Assembly (NCBI RefSeq): GCF_002865585.1
Contig: NZ_CP025581.1
Coordinates: 1,550,001-1,614,000, forward strand
Length of the DNA: 64,000 nucleotides
Source: Nocardioides houyundeii
GTDB taxonomy: Bacteria; Actinomycetota; Actinomycetes; Propionibacteriales; Nocardioidaceae
Direction: 5' to 3'
The notes beneath the pieces were generated by a model. The model worked only from the letters and a program-made list of their open reading frames with translations. It ran no database searches and was not told the DNA's origin. Each line of letters opens with the position of its first letter. The first letter of the stretch is position 1. The position numbers were made by a program, and so were the translations under genes. Positions 27,840 to 36,011 of the stretch are shown in pieces.

Positions 27840-29292
27840 CCCCAAGGGCTTTCTCAAGCACGGACGCCAGGTGGCCACCCGGCGGATCGTGGAGGAGCGA
27901 GTCAAGGACTGGAACGAGGTCTATCCCGACGGCATCGGGCGCGCCCTCCTTCCCATCATCGGCACCCAGGCCGGACGCTGCATGGACTGCGGCATCCCGT
28001 TCTGCCACCAGGGCTGCCCGCTGGGCAACTACATCCCGGAGTGGAACGACCTGGTCTGGCGCGACGACTGGGACGGCGCGATGGACCGGCTGCACGCGAC
28101 CAACAACTTCCCGGAGTTCACCGGTCGCCTGTGCCCGGCTCCGTGCGAGACCGCCTGCGTGCTGGGGATCAACCAGGACCCGGTGACCATCAAGAACGTC
28201 GAGGTCTCGATCATCGACCGCGCCTGGGACTCCGGCTACGTCCGGCCCCAGCCGCCGGAGTGGCTCTCGGGTCGCACGGTGGCCGTGATCGGCTCCGGCC
28301 CGGCCGGGCTGGCCGCCGCCCAGCAGCTCACCCGGGCCGGTCACACCGTGGCCGTCTACGAGCGCGCCGACAAGCTCGGTGGGCTGCTGCGCTACGGCAT
28401 CCCCGAGTTCAAGATGGAGAAGAAGCACCTGGACCGTCGGCTGGACCAGATGCGGCGCGAGGGCACGATCTTCCGCGCCGGCGTCGACGTGGGCCGGGAC
28501 AACCTCAGCGGCCAGCGGCTGCTGGAGCGTTACGACGCCGTCGTGCTGGCCACCGGGTCCACCGTGGCCCGGGACCTGCCCGTGCCCGGTCGCGAGCTCG
28601 CCGGGATCCACCAGGCCATGGAGTTCCTGCCCCAGGCCAACCGGACCGCGCTGGGGGAGGAGGTGCCCGACCAGATCCGTGCCGACGGCAAGCACGTCGT
28701 GATCATCGGCGGCGGCGACACGGGTGCGGACTGCCTGGGGACCTCCATCCGGCAGGGCGCGGCCAGCATCACCCAGCTGGAGATCCTGCCGCAGCCGCCC
28801 GAGACCCGGCCGGCCAACCAGCCCTGGCCGTCGTACCCGATGACCTTCCGGATCTCCTCGGCCCACGAGGAGGGCGGGGACCGGATGTTCGCGGTCTCGA
28901 CGACGGAGTTCCTCGGTGACGAGGAGGGCCGCGTGCGGGCCCTGCGGCTCGTCGAGGTGGACGCCAAGTTCCAGCCGGTCGCCGGCACCGAGCGGGACCT
29001 TCCCGCGGACCTGGTGCTGCTCGCGATGGGCTTCACCGGTCCGCAGCGCGAGGGACTCCTCGACCAGCTCGGCGTCGCCCTGGACGAGCGGGGCAACGTG
29101 GTGCGCGACGAGCGGTACGCCGCCTCGGTGGAGAAGGTGTTCGTGGCCGGCGACGCCGGTCGCGGCCAGTCGCTGATCGTCTGGGCGATCGCGGAGGGCC
29201 GGGCAGCCGCGGCGGGCGTGGACGCCTACCTCACCGGGTCCACCGCGCTGCCGGTGCCGATCCCGCCCACGGCACGTCCGCTGAGCGTCTGA
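27832..29292 (+). CDS. gltD: Glutamate synthase small subunit
   Basis: NADPH- and FAD-binding beta subunit supplying electrons to GltB. 486 residues. N-terminal cluster cysteines in [17 protein letters not shown] and [17 protein letters not shown] fold [15 protein letters not shown], and second nucleotide fold [13 protein letters not shown]. The ATG lies inside the gltB end, with GGAGG 6 nt upstream. A terminator follows. Confidence 0.96.
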
Positions 29293-29303
29293 TCAACCCC
29301 CAT

Positions 29304-29340
29304 GACGGGCTCCCTGGCGGTTCGCCGCAGGGAGCCCGTC
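29304..29340 (+). terminator. Hairpin terminator of gltBD
   Basis: Perfect 13-bp stem GACGGGCTCCCTG / CAGGGAGCCCGTC with an 11-nt loop, 12 nt after the gltD stop. No T tract, as is common in actinobacteria. Confidence 0.7.
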
Positions 29341-29373
29341 GTCGTTCCCGGTCCGGTTGGATCGTTCAAGAGG

Positions 29374-29379
29374 TAGGCT
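29374..29379 (+). promoter_or_regulatory. -10 element, leaderless promoter of pyk
   Basis: TAGGCT ends 6 nt before GTG 29386, so transcription likely starts at the start codon. It lies just downstream of the gltBD terminator. Confidence 0.58.
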
Positions 29380-29385
29380 CGTCCC

Positions 29386-30840
29386 GTGCGTAGAGCAAAG
29401 ATCGTGTGCACCCTGGGTCCCGCAGTAGCCACCCCCGAGAAGATCCGTGAGCTGGTCGACGCGGGCATGGACGTGGCGCGGCTCAACATGAGCCACGGCT
29501 CGTACGAGGACCACGAGCGGATGTACCGGATGGTGCGGGAGGCCAGCGACGCCTCCGGTCACGGAGTCGGCATCTTCGCCGACCTCCAGGGCCCCAAGAT
29601 CCGGCTGGGGACCTTCGCCGACGGCCCGGTGGTGCTCGAGACCGGCCAGCGCTGGACCATCACCACCCGCGACGTGCCGGGCGACGCCGTCGAGTGCGGC
29701 ACGACGTACTCCGGGCTCCCGGGCGACGTCTCGCCGGGCGACCCGATCCTGATCGACGACGGCAAGGTGCGTCTGTTCGTCACCGGGGTCGAGGGACGCG
29801 ACGTGCACACCCGGGTGGTCGTGGGCGGACGGGTCTCGGACCACAAGGGCATCAACCTGCCCGGCGTCGCGGTCTCGGTGCCGGCGCTGTCGGAGAAGGA
29901 CAAGGACGACCTGCGGTGGGCGCTGCGGCAGTGCGTCGACTTCGTCGCCCTGAGCTTCGTCCGCCACGCCGCGGACGTCGAGGACGTCCGTCAGGTGATG
30001 GCCGAGGAGGGCGTGCGCGTCCCGGTCATCGCCAAGATCGAGAAGCCGCAGGCGATCGCCAACATGGAGGCGATCATCGACGCCTTCGACGGCCTGATGG
30101 TGGCCCGCGGCGACCTGGGCGTGGAGTGTCCCCTGGAGCAGGTCCCGCTGCACCAGAAGAACCTCATCGACCTCGCCCGCCGGCACGCCAAGCCGGTGAT
30201 CGTGGCCACCCAGATGCTGGAGTCGATGGTCGACTCGCCGTCGCCGACCCGCGCCGAGGCCTCCGACGTGGCGAACGCCGTCCTGGACGGGGCCGACGCG
30301 GTCATGCTGTCGGGGGAGACCAGCGTGGGCCGGCACCCCGTGCTGACTGTGCAGACCATGGCACGCATCATCGAGAACACCGAGGACCACGGCCTGGCCC
30401 GGATGGCTGCGGTGACCTGGCAGCCGCGCAGTCGCGGGGGAGTCATCACCAAGGCGGCCGCGGAGGTCGCGGAGCGGATCGGGGCGCGCTACCTCGTCGC
30501 CTTCACCCAGAGCGGCGACTCCGCACGTCGGCTGGCCCGGTACCGCTGCGAGATCCCCGTGCTGGCCTTCACGCCGCTGGCGGCCACCCGCTCCCAGCTG
30601 GCCATGACGTGGGGCGTGGAGACGTTCAAGACCGAGGACGTGGAGCACACCGACGAGATGGTGCGCCAGGTCGACGAGGCGCTGCTGGCCATCGGGCGTG
30701 TCACCGAGGGGGAGCGGGTGGTCATCGTCGGCGGCAGCCCTCCCGGGATCCCCGGATCCACCAACGCCCTGCGCATCCACCGCATCGGGGACGCGATCAA
30801 CGGCGTCGCACCGGCGTACCGGCGCCTCGGCCCTCGCTGA
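29386..30840 (+). CDS. pyk: Pyruvate kinase
   Basis: Converts phosphoenolpyruvate and ADP to pyruvate and ATP. 484 residues, starting RRAKIVCTLGPA; RLNMSHGSYEDH binds nucleotide/K+, and the signature VIAKIEKPQAIANME holds the catalytic Lys. MVARGDLGVE and MLSGETSVG are typical of the barrel. The C-terminal allosteric domain is complete. Separate promoter and preceding terminator make it monocistronic. Confidence 0.97.
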   Translation: MRRAKIVCTLGPAVATPEKIRELVDAGMDVARLNMSHGSYEDHERMYRMVREASDASGHGVGIFADLQGPKIRLGTFADGPVVLETGQRWTITTRDVPGDAVECGTTYSGLPGDVSPGDPILIDDGKVRLFVTGVEGRDVHTRVVVGGRVSDHKGINLPGVAVSVPALSEKDKDDLRWALRQCVDFVALSFVRHAADVEDVRQVMAEEGVRVPVIAKIEKPQAIANMEAIIDAFDGLMVARGDLGVECPLEQVPLHQKNLIDLARRHAKPVIVATQMLESMVDSPSPTRAEASDVANAVLDGADAVMLSGETSVGRHPVLTVQTMARIIENTEDHGLARMAAVTWQPRSRGGVITKAAAEVAERIGARYLVAFTQSGDSARRLARYRCEIPVLAFTPLAATRSQLAMTWGVETFKTEDVEHTDEMVRQVDEALLAIGRVTEGERVVIVGGSPPGIPGSTNALRIHRIGDAINGVAPAYRRLGPR

Positions 30841-30845
30841 TCGGG

Positions 30846-30919
30846 TGCCCCGGGTGGGATTCGAACCCACACTGGACGGTGTTTGAGACCGCTTCCTCTA
30901 CCGGTTGGGATACCGGGGC
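30846..30919 (-). tRNA. Class I-shaped tRNA with CAA (Leu) anticodon
   Basis: A 74-nt cloverleaf: 7-bp acceptor GCCCCGG/CCGGGGC, D-loop with GG, anticodon stem GCGGT/ACCGT around loop CTCAAAC (anticodon CAA, reads UUG), variable loop of only 5 nt (CCAGT), T-arm GTGGG-TTCGAAT-CCCAC, and discriminator A. CCA is not fully encoded (A is followed by CCC). Bacterial tRNA-Leu normally has a long variable arm, so this is not an ordinary tRNA-Leu. It sits between pyk and the pdtaR-like gene, on the opposite strand. The RNA gene is well supported; its amino-acid identity is not. Confidence 0.85.
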
Positions 30920-30977
30920 CCGGCGTGCGACACCGTACCGGAGCGCCGCGGGGTCGTAGCACGGAGGGGCAGGGCGC

Positions 30978-30983
30978 TAGCCT
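30978..30983 (+). promoter_or_regulatory. -10 element, leaderless promoter of the ANTAR regulator
   Basis: TAGCCT ends 6 nt before GTG 30990, the same spacing as at pyk and polA. Confidence 0.55.
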
Positions 30984-30989
30984 GCGTGC

Positions 30990-31598
30990 GTGACCGCACC
31001 TGCCCCGACGTCCAGGCCCACCGTCGTCATCGCCGAGGACGAGGCGCTGATCCGGATGGATCTCGCCGAGATGCTGGCCGAGGAGGGGTACGACGTGGTC
31101 GGCCAGGCCGGCGACGGGGAGCGGGCGGTCGAGCTCGCGGAGGAGCTGCGCCCGGACCTGGTCATCCTCGACGTCCGGATGCCGGTGCTGGACGGCATCG
31201 CAGCCGCGGAGCGCATCGCGGCCCAGCGCATCTGCGCGGTCGTCATCCTCACCGCCTTCAGCCAGCGTGAGCTCGTGGAACGAGCCCGTGACGCCGGCGC
31301 GATGGCCTACCTGGTCAAGCCGTTCGGCAGGTCCGACCTGGTGCCGGCCGTGGAGATGGCGATGAGCCGGTTCGGCGAGCTCCGCGGCCTGGAGGCGGAG
31401 GTGGGCGACCTCAACGAGCGGCTGGCCACGCGCAAGGCCATGGACCGGGCCAAGGGCGTGCTGCAGGCGGAGCTGGGGATCAGCGAGCCGGAGGCGTTCC
31501 GGTGGATCCAGAAGACGGCGATGGACCTGCGGCTCTCGATGCGGCAGGTGGCCGACGGCGTGCTGACGCACGGCCCGGGCATCGCGCAGAGCGAGTAG
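30990..31598 (+). CDS. pdtaR: ANTAR-domain response regulator (PdtaR-like)
   Basis: Two-component regulator that probably binds RNA to antagonise termination. 202 residues. The receiver domain has acidic Glu16/Asp17, phospho-acceptor Asp61 in LVILDVRMPVLDG and Lys109 in AYLVKPF. A helical linker leads to an ANTAR domain (about 137-192) with AMDRAKGVLQAELG. The matching sensor kinase (PdtaS type) is not in the window. Beside pyk and the tRNA. Confidence 0.92.
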   Translation: MTAPAPTSRPTVVIAEDEALIRMDLAEMLAEEGYDVVGQAGDGERAVELAEELRPDLVILDVRMPVLDGIAAAERIAAQRICAVVILTAFSQRELVERARDAGAMAYLVKPFGRSDLVPAVEMAMSRFGELRGLEAEVGDLNERLATRKAMDRAKGVLQAELGISEPEAFRWIQKTAMDLRLSMRQVADGVLTHGPGIAQSE

Positions 31599-31622
31599 TC
31601 GCCGCAGGGGCACCGGGCACCA

Positions 31623-31669
31623 GTGCCGAGGCCGGCGGCAAAGGTCACTGTTTCGCATCACCTCGGCAC
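31623..31669 (+). terminator. Stem-loop after the ANTAR regulator gene
   Basis: Perfect 9-bp arms GTGCCGAGG (31623-31631) and CCTCGGCAC (31661-31669) with a 29-nt loop, 25 nt after the stop. It may end transcription or shape the leader toward livH; the long loop makes it weak. Confidence 0.35.
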
Positions 31670-31709
31670 GGCGGCGAGCAGGTCCTCCCCATATGAGGCA
31701 ACACACACC

Positions 31710-31715
31710 TACACT
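31710..31715 (+). promoter_or_regulatory. Possible -10 element for livHMGF
   Basis: TACACT, about 41 nt before GTG 31757, with GGGAGG as ribosome site in between. Plausible leadered promoter for the importer operon; no -35 assigned. Confidence 0.35.
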
Positions 31716-31756
31716 TCCGTGTGCGTCCGTCCGGGCGTGTCGATGGGAGGGATCGA

Positions 31757-33079
31757 GTGAAGCTGCGCCAGCAACCACGCGAGTGGCGAGGGGGACGCGG
31801 GTCACCAGTGGGCGCCTCGGCGCTTCTCCTGGTGATCCTCGGAGCCCTCTCCTTCCTGCTGGCCGCGCCGGCACAGGCGGTGGACACGCTGTGCATGCCG
31901 AGCGAGACCACCGGATGCATCGCGGGCACCCTGCGCACCGAGGAGGGGCCGATCGCCGACGTCGACCTGACCCTCACCGGCCCCACGGGGGTCGAGGAGA
32001 CGGTGACCACCAGCGAGTCGGGCAAGTGGAACCTCTCGATCTCCGAAGAGGGCCAGTACGAGGTCGCGATCGTCACCGACACCCTGCCCGACGACCTGGA
32101 CACCAAGGGTGCGGCCACCGTCCAGGCCACGTTGGGCTCGACCGCCGCCGCGGTCATCGAGGTACGCACCAGCAGCTACAGCTCCGAGCGCAGCTTCGGG
32201 GAGTACTTGGCCCAGAGCGCCGCCAACGGCATCCGGCTCGGCCTGCTGCTGGCGCTGGCCTCGGTGGGCCTGTCCCTGATCTACGGCACCACCCGGCTGG
32301 CGAGCTTCTCCCACGCCGAGCAGGTCACCCTGGGCGGCATGCTCGCCTACGGCCTGGTCAACGTGGCGGGGATGAACCTGTGGCTCGGTGGCGCCCTCAC
32401 GGTGGCGCTGTGCGCCCTCACCGGCTATCTCCAGGACCGCGTGCTCTGGCAGCCGCTCCGGCGGCGGGGGCTCGGCCTCACCCAGCTGATGATCGTGACC
32501 ATCGGGCTCTCCCTGGCCATGCAGTACTGCTTCCAGTACTTCGTCGGCGCCCGGACCGTCCGGATCGTCCAGGACAACCCCGGGGTGGCCACCTTGGGTC
32601 CGATCACCATGACCTACCAGTCCTTCGTCGCGATGGGTATCGCGGTGCTGGTGCTCGGGGGCGTGGGGTTCGCCCTGCTGCGCACCCGGGTCGGGCGCGC
32701 CACCCGCGCGGTGGCGGACAACCCGGCACTCGCGGCTGCCTCGGGCATCGACGTCGACAAGGTGATCCGCCTGGTGTGGACCGTGGCGGCCGGCCTGGCC
32801 GGCCTGTCCGGGATCATGTACGCGCTGGTGACCAACGGGATCAAGTGGGACTCGGGCATGCAGATCCTGCTGCTCCTGTTCGCCGCCACCACGCTCGGCG
32901 GTCTCGGGACCGCGTTCGGTGCGCTGATCGGCTCGCTGATCATCGGGCTGGTCGTGGAGCTGGCCCCGGTCTTCGGCATGCCCGGGGACTTCAAGTACGC
33001 CACCGCGATGCTCATCCTCATCCTGCTCTTGCTGGTGCGGCCCCAGGGTCTGCTCGGCAAGGCGGAGCGAGTCGGCTAG
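31757..33079 (+). CDS. livH: Branched-chain amino-acid ABC permease LivH with N-terminal exported domain
   Basis: Inner-membrane permease of a LivFGHMJ-type importer. 440 residues against about 290-310 for standard LivH. The extra part is an N-terminal signal segment (about 20-43, ending AAPAQA) and an exported beta-sandwich-like domain (about 45-140) with GCIAGTLRTEEGPIADVDLTL and SGKWNLSISEEGQYEVAI, reminiscent of carboxypeptidase-regulatory/CNA-B folds. The permease core starts around NGIRLGLLLALASVGLSLIYG. GTG 31757 follows GGGAGG by 6 nt. Confidence 0.9.
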   Translation: MKLRQQPREWRGGRGSPVGASALLLVILGALSFLLAAPAQAVDTLCMPSETTGCIAGTLRTEEGPIADVDLTLTGPTGVEETVTTSESGKWNLSISEEGQYEVAIVTDTLPDDLDTKGAATVQATLGSTAAAVIEVRTSSYSSERSFGEYLAQSAANGIRLGLLLALASVGLSLIYGTTRLASFSHAEQVTLGGMLAYGLVNVAGMNLWLGGALTVALCALTGYLQDRVLWQPLRRRGLGLTQLMIVTIGLSLAMQYCFQYFVGARTVRIVQDNPGVATLGPITMTYQSFVAMGIAVLVLGGVGFALLRTRVGRATRAVADNPALAAASGIDVDKVIRLVWTVAAGLAGLSGIMYALVTNGIKWDSGMQILLLLFAATTLGGLGTAFGALIGSLIIGLVVELAPVFGMPGDFKYATAMLILILLLLVRPQGLLGKAERVG

Positions 33080-33092
33080 GAAGGGGAACGAG

Positions 33093-34226
33093 ATGACCAT
33101 CGACGCAGGCTCAGAGTCCGTTGAGGCTCAGTCCATCCAGGAAGCACGGCCGCAGGCCGGTCCCGCCCGGCGCGCCCTCTACATCGCCCTCGGGCTGGTG
33201 GCCGGCATGGCGCTGCTGATCCTCATCGGCGAGCTGGTGCCGGGCACCGCAGGCAGCATCGCCCGGGGCATGGCGCGGGAGGCGATCTCGCCGCAGACGG
33301 CCGCGGTCGCCATCGCCGTCATCGGGCTCAACGTGCACTTCGGCTTCACCGGCCTGCTCAACATCGGCCAGGCCGGCTTCATGCTCATCGGTGCCTACGG
33401 CCTCACCATCTCGCTGAAGGCCGACGTGCCGATCGTGCTCGCCGTGCTCATCGGCCTGGCCGCCTCCGTGATCTTCTCCCTGATCCTGGGCCTGCCCACA
33501 CTGCGGCTGCGCGGGGACTACCTGGCCATCGTGACGATCTCGGCCGCCGAGATCATCCGGTACGTCGGCCGCTCGTCACTGTTGACGGACTTCACCGGTG
33601 CCGCACAGGGCATCCAGGGCAAGTCGTACCGTGACCCGTTCACCGACCTCTCCTTCTTCGGCTCGGGGGAGAAGAGCTTCTTCTTCCTCGACTACCAGAT
33701 GACCGGCGTCAACGGCTGGTGGGTGCGCTTCGTCGCGTGGTCGCTGGTGGCGCTCTGCGTGGGCCTGATCTTCCTGCTCGCCCGCAGCCCCTGGGGTCGG
33801 CTGCTACGTGGGATCCGGGAGGACGAGGCCGCGATCCTCAGCCTGGGCAAGAACGCCTTCTCGGTGAAGATGCAGGCCCTGGTCATCGGCGGCGCGCTGG
33901 GCGCGCTCGGCGGCATGGTCTACGTCCTGCCGTCCTCGGTGCAGCCCGACTCGATGGGCCGGGCCCTCACCTTCTTCGCCTGGACCGCCCTGCTGCTCGG
34001 CGGAGCCGCCACCATCTTCGGGCCGGTCCTGGGGTCGATCCTCTTCTTCATGACGCGCATCTTCATCAAGGGCACGGCGGGGGCCATCATGCCGCCCGAG
34101 GTGATGAGCAGCCAGCAGACCGAGCAGTTCTCCTGGATCGTCGTCGGCGTCGCCCTGATGCTGCTGGTGATCTTCCGACCACAAGGGATTCTGGGCGACA
34201 AGAGGGAGCTGCGGTTCAATGTCTGA
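33093..34226 (+). CDS. livM: Branched-chain amino-acid ABC permease LivM
   Basis: Second permease subunit, 377 residues, with about 9-10 membrane segments. GFTGLLNIGQAGFMLIGAYG and LPTLRLRGDYLAIVTI are typical LivM blocks. GRLLRGIREDEAAILSLGKN is the cytoplasmic coupling loop that docks on the ATPases. ATG 33093 has AAGGGG upstream, 13 bp after livH. It overlaps livG by 8 bp. Confidence 0.94.
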   Translation: MTIDAGSESVEAQSIQEARPQAGPARRALYIALGLVAGMALLILIGELVPGTAGSIARGMAREAISPQTAAVAIAVIGLNVHFGFTGLLNIGQAGFMLIGAYGLTISLKADVPIVLAVLIGLAASVIFSLILGLPTLRLRGDYLAIVTISAAEIIRYVGRSSLLTDFTGAAQGIQGKSYRDPFTDLSFFGSGEKSFFFLDYQMTGVNGWWVRFVAWSLVALCVGLIFLLARSPWGRLLRGIREDEAAILSLGKNAFSVKMQALVIGGALGALGGMVYVLPSSVQPDSMGRALTFFAWTALLLGGAATIFGPVLGSILFFMTRIFIKGTAGAIMPPEVMSSQQTEQFSWIVVGVALMLLVIFRPQGILGDKRELRFNV

Positions 34227-35184
34227 GGCACAGGTGCGCCCCCGGGACTTCGACTCCGCTGACCCGGCGTCGCGACGACAGTTGATGGCCGGCGTCGAGG
34301 CGGTTCCGGGCTCGGCCAAGCCGGACGCCATCTTGAAGGTCGACAACATCGTGCGCGCCTTCGGCGGCATGACCGCGGTCGACGTCGGACACCTCGAGGT
34401 CCAGCGCGGCGTGATCACGGCGCTGATTGGGCCCAACGGGGCGGGCAAGACCACGTTCTTCAACCTGATCACCGGGTTCGACAAGCCGACCTCGGCCGGC
34501 AGCGGCGCCCACTGGGAGTTCGAGGGCAAGTCGCTCGACAAGACCTCGGCCTCCACGGTGGCCCGCTCGGGCATGGTCCGCACCTTCCAGCTGACCAAGG
34601 CGCTGAACCGGATGACCGTCCTGGACAACATGATGCTGGGTGCGCGCGACCAGGCCGGGGAGAACCTCTTCAAGTCCCTGCTCAAGCCGCTGTGGAGCGG
34701 CCAGGAGCGGGAGATCGAGGCCAAGGCCAAGGATCTGCTGCAGCGCTTCAAGCTGCTGGACAAGAAGGACGACTTCGCCGGCAGCCTCTCCGGCGGGCAG
34801 CGCAAGCTGCTGGAGATGGCTCGGGCGCTGATGAGCGACCCGACGATGATCATGCTGGACGAGCCGATGGCCGGGGTGAACCCGGCCCTGACCCAGTCGC
34901 TGCTGGCTCACATCCAGAGCCTGCGGGACGAAGGCATGACCGTGCTGTTCGTCGAGCACGACATGCACATGGTCCGCCACATCTCCGACTGGGTGATCGT
35001 GATGGCCGAGGGCAAGATCGTCGCCGAGGGCGCGGCCGACGTGGTGATGAGCAACCCGGCCGTCATCGACGCCTACCTGGGTGCCCACCACGACACCGAC
35101 CTGGGAGACGACTCGCTCCTCACCGACGAGACCATGACCGAGTTGGCGCAGGCAGTGAAGGACGAGGACAAGGCCCATGACTGA
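34219..35184 (+). CDS. livG: Branched-chain amino-acid ABC ATPase LivG
   Basis: ATPase subunit, 321 residues; about 35 N-terminal residues exceed the usual start. Walker A GPNGAGKTTFF, signature SLSGGQRKLLEMARAL, Walker B IMLDEPMAGVNP and H-loop VEHDMHMV are complete. The LivG-type extended loop is seen before the signature. Starts inside the livM end and overlaps livF by 8 bp. Confidence 0.95.
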   Translation: MSEAQVRPRDFDSADPASRRQLMAGVEAVPGSAKPDAILKVDNIVRAFGGMTAVDVGHLEVQRGVITALIGPNGAGKTTFFNLITGFDKPTSAGSGAHWEFEGKSLDKTSASTVARSGMVRTFQLTKALNRMTVLDNMMLGARDQAGENLFKSLLKPLWSGQEREIEAKAKDLLQRFKLLDKKDDFAGSLSGGQRKLLEMARALMSDPTMIMLDEPMAGVNPALTQSLLAHIQSLRDEGMTVLFVEHDMHMVRHISDWVIVMAEGKIVAEGAADVVMSNPAVIDAYLGAHHDTDLGDDSLLTDETMTELAQAVKDEDKAHD

Positions 35185-35938
35185 GACCGCTCCCAGTGCC
35201 GTGCCCGTCGTGGAGGCCGAGAACGTCGTGGCCGGCTACCTGCCAGGCGTCAACATCCTCAACGGCTGCAGCCTGACCGCCTACCCCGGCGAGATGATCG
35301 GCATCATCGGCCCCAACGGTGCCGGCAAGTCGACCCTGCTCAAGGCGATGTTCGGGCTGGTCAACGTGCACGAGGGTGCGGTGCGGCTGCACGGCGAGGA
35401 CATCACCAACAAGCGGACCAACCGGCTGGTGGAGATGGGCGTGGGCTTCGTGCCCCAGACCAACAACGTGTTCCCGAGCCTCACCATCGAGGAGAACCTG
35501 CGGATGGGGCTCTTCCTGCGCCCCAAGAAGGTGGGGGAGCGCCTGCAGGCCATGTGGGACCTCTTCCCGGTGCTGCACGACCGGCGCAACCAGAGCGCCG
35601 GTGCGCTGTCCGGCGGCGAGCGCCAGTCGCTGGCCATGGCTCGGGCCCTGATGATGGAGCCCGCGGTGCTGCTGCTCGACGAGCCCTCCGCGGGGCTCTC
35701 GCCGGTGCGCCAGGACGAAACCTTCCTGCGCACCCGGATGATCAACAAGACCGGGGTCTGCGTGGTGATGGTGGAGCAGAACGCGCGCCGCTGCCTGCAG
35801 ATCTGCGACCGCGGCTACGTGCTGGACCAGGGTCGGGACGCCTACACCGGCACCGGCCGGGAGCTGGCCAACGACCCGAAGGTGATCGAGCTCTACCTCG
35901 GCACGCTGGCCGCGGACGTGAAGTCCGAGAGCGCCTGA
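35177..35938 (+). CDS. livF: Branched-chain amino-acid ABC ATPase LivF
   Basis: Second ATPase, 253 residues. Walker A GPNGAGKSTLLKA, GVGFVPQTNNVFPSLTIEENL, signature LSGGERQSLAMARAL, Walker B LLLDEPSAGLSP and H-loop-like VEQNARRCL; Gln in place of His there is common in LivF. Last gene of the operon, followed by a strong terminator. Confidence 0.95.
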   Translation: MTETAPSAVPVVEAENVVAGYLPGVNILNGCSLTAYPGEMIGIIGPNGAGKSTLLKAMFGLVNVHEGAVRLHGEDITNKRTNRLVEMGVGFVPQTNNVFPSLTIEENLRMGLFLRPKKVGERLQAMWDLFPVLHDRRNQSAGALSGGERQSLAMARALMMEPAVLLLDEPSAGLSPVRQDETFLRTRMINKTGVCVVMVEQNARRCLQICDRGYVLDQGRDAYTGTGRELANDPKVIELYLGTLAADVKSESA

Positions 35939-35953
35939 GGCGGGACCTGACGA

Positions 35954-35993
35954 GAAGAAGCCCCCCGGACCGTGAGGTCCGGGGGGCTTCTTC
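35954..35993. terminator. Strong bidirectional terminator between livF and livJ
   Basis: Perfect 18-bp stem (arms 35954-35971 and 35976-35993) closed by a GTGA, GNRA-type tetraloop. Purine/pyrimidine ends GAAGAAG and CTTCTTC give partial U tracts both ways. It serves convergent livF and livJ. Confidence 0.9.
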
Positions 35994-36011
35994 AGTTGAC
36001 TCGAGCCAGGA

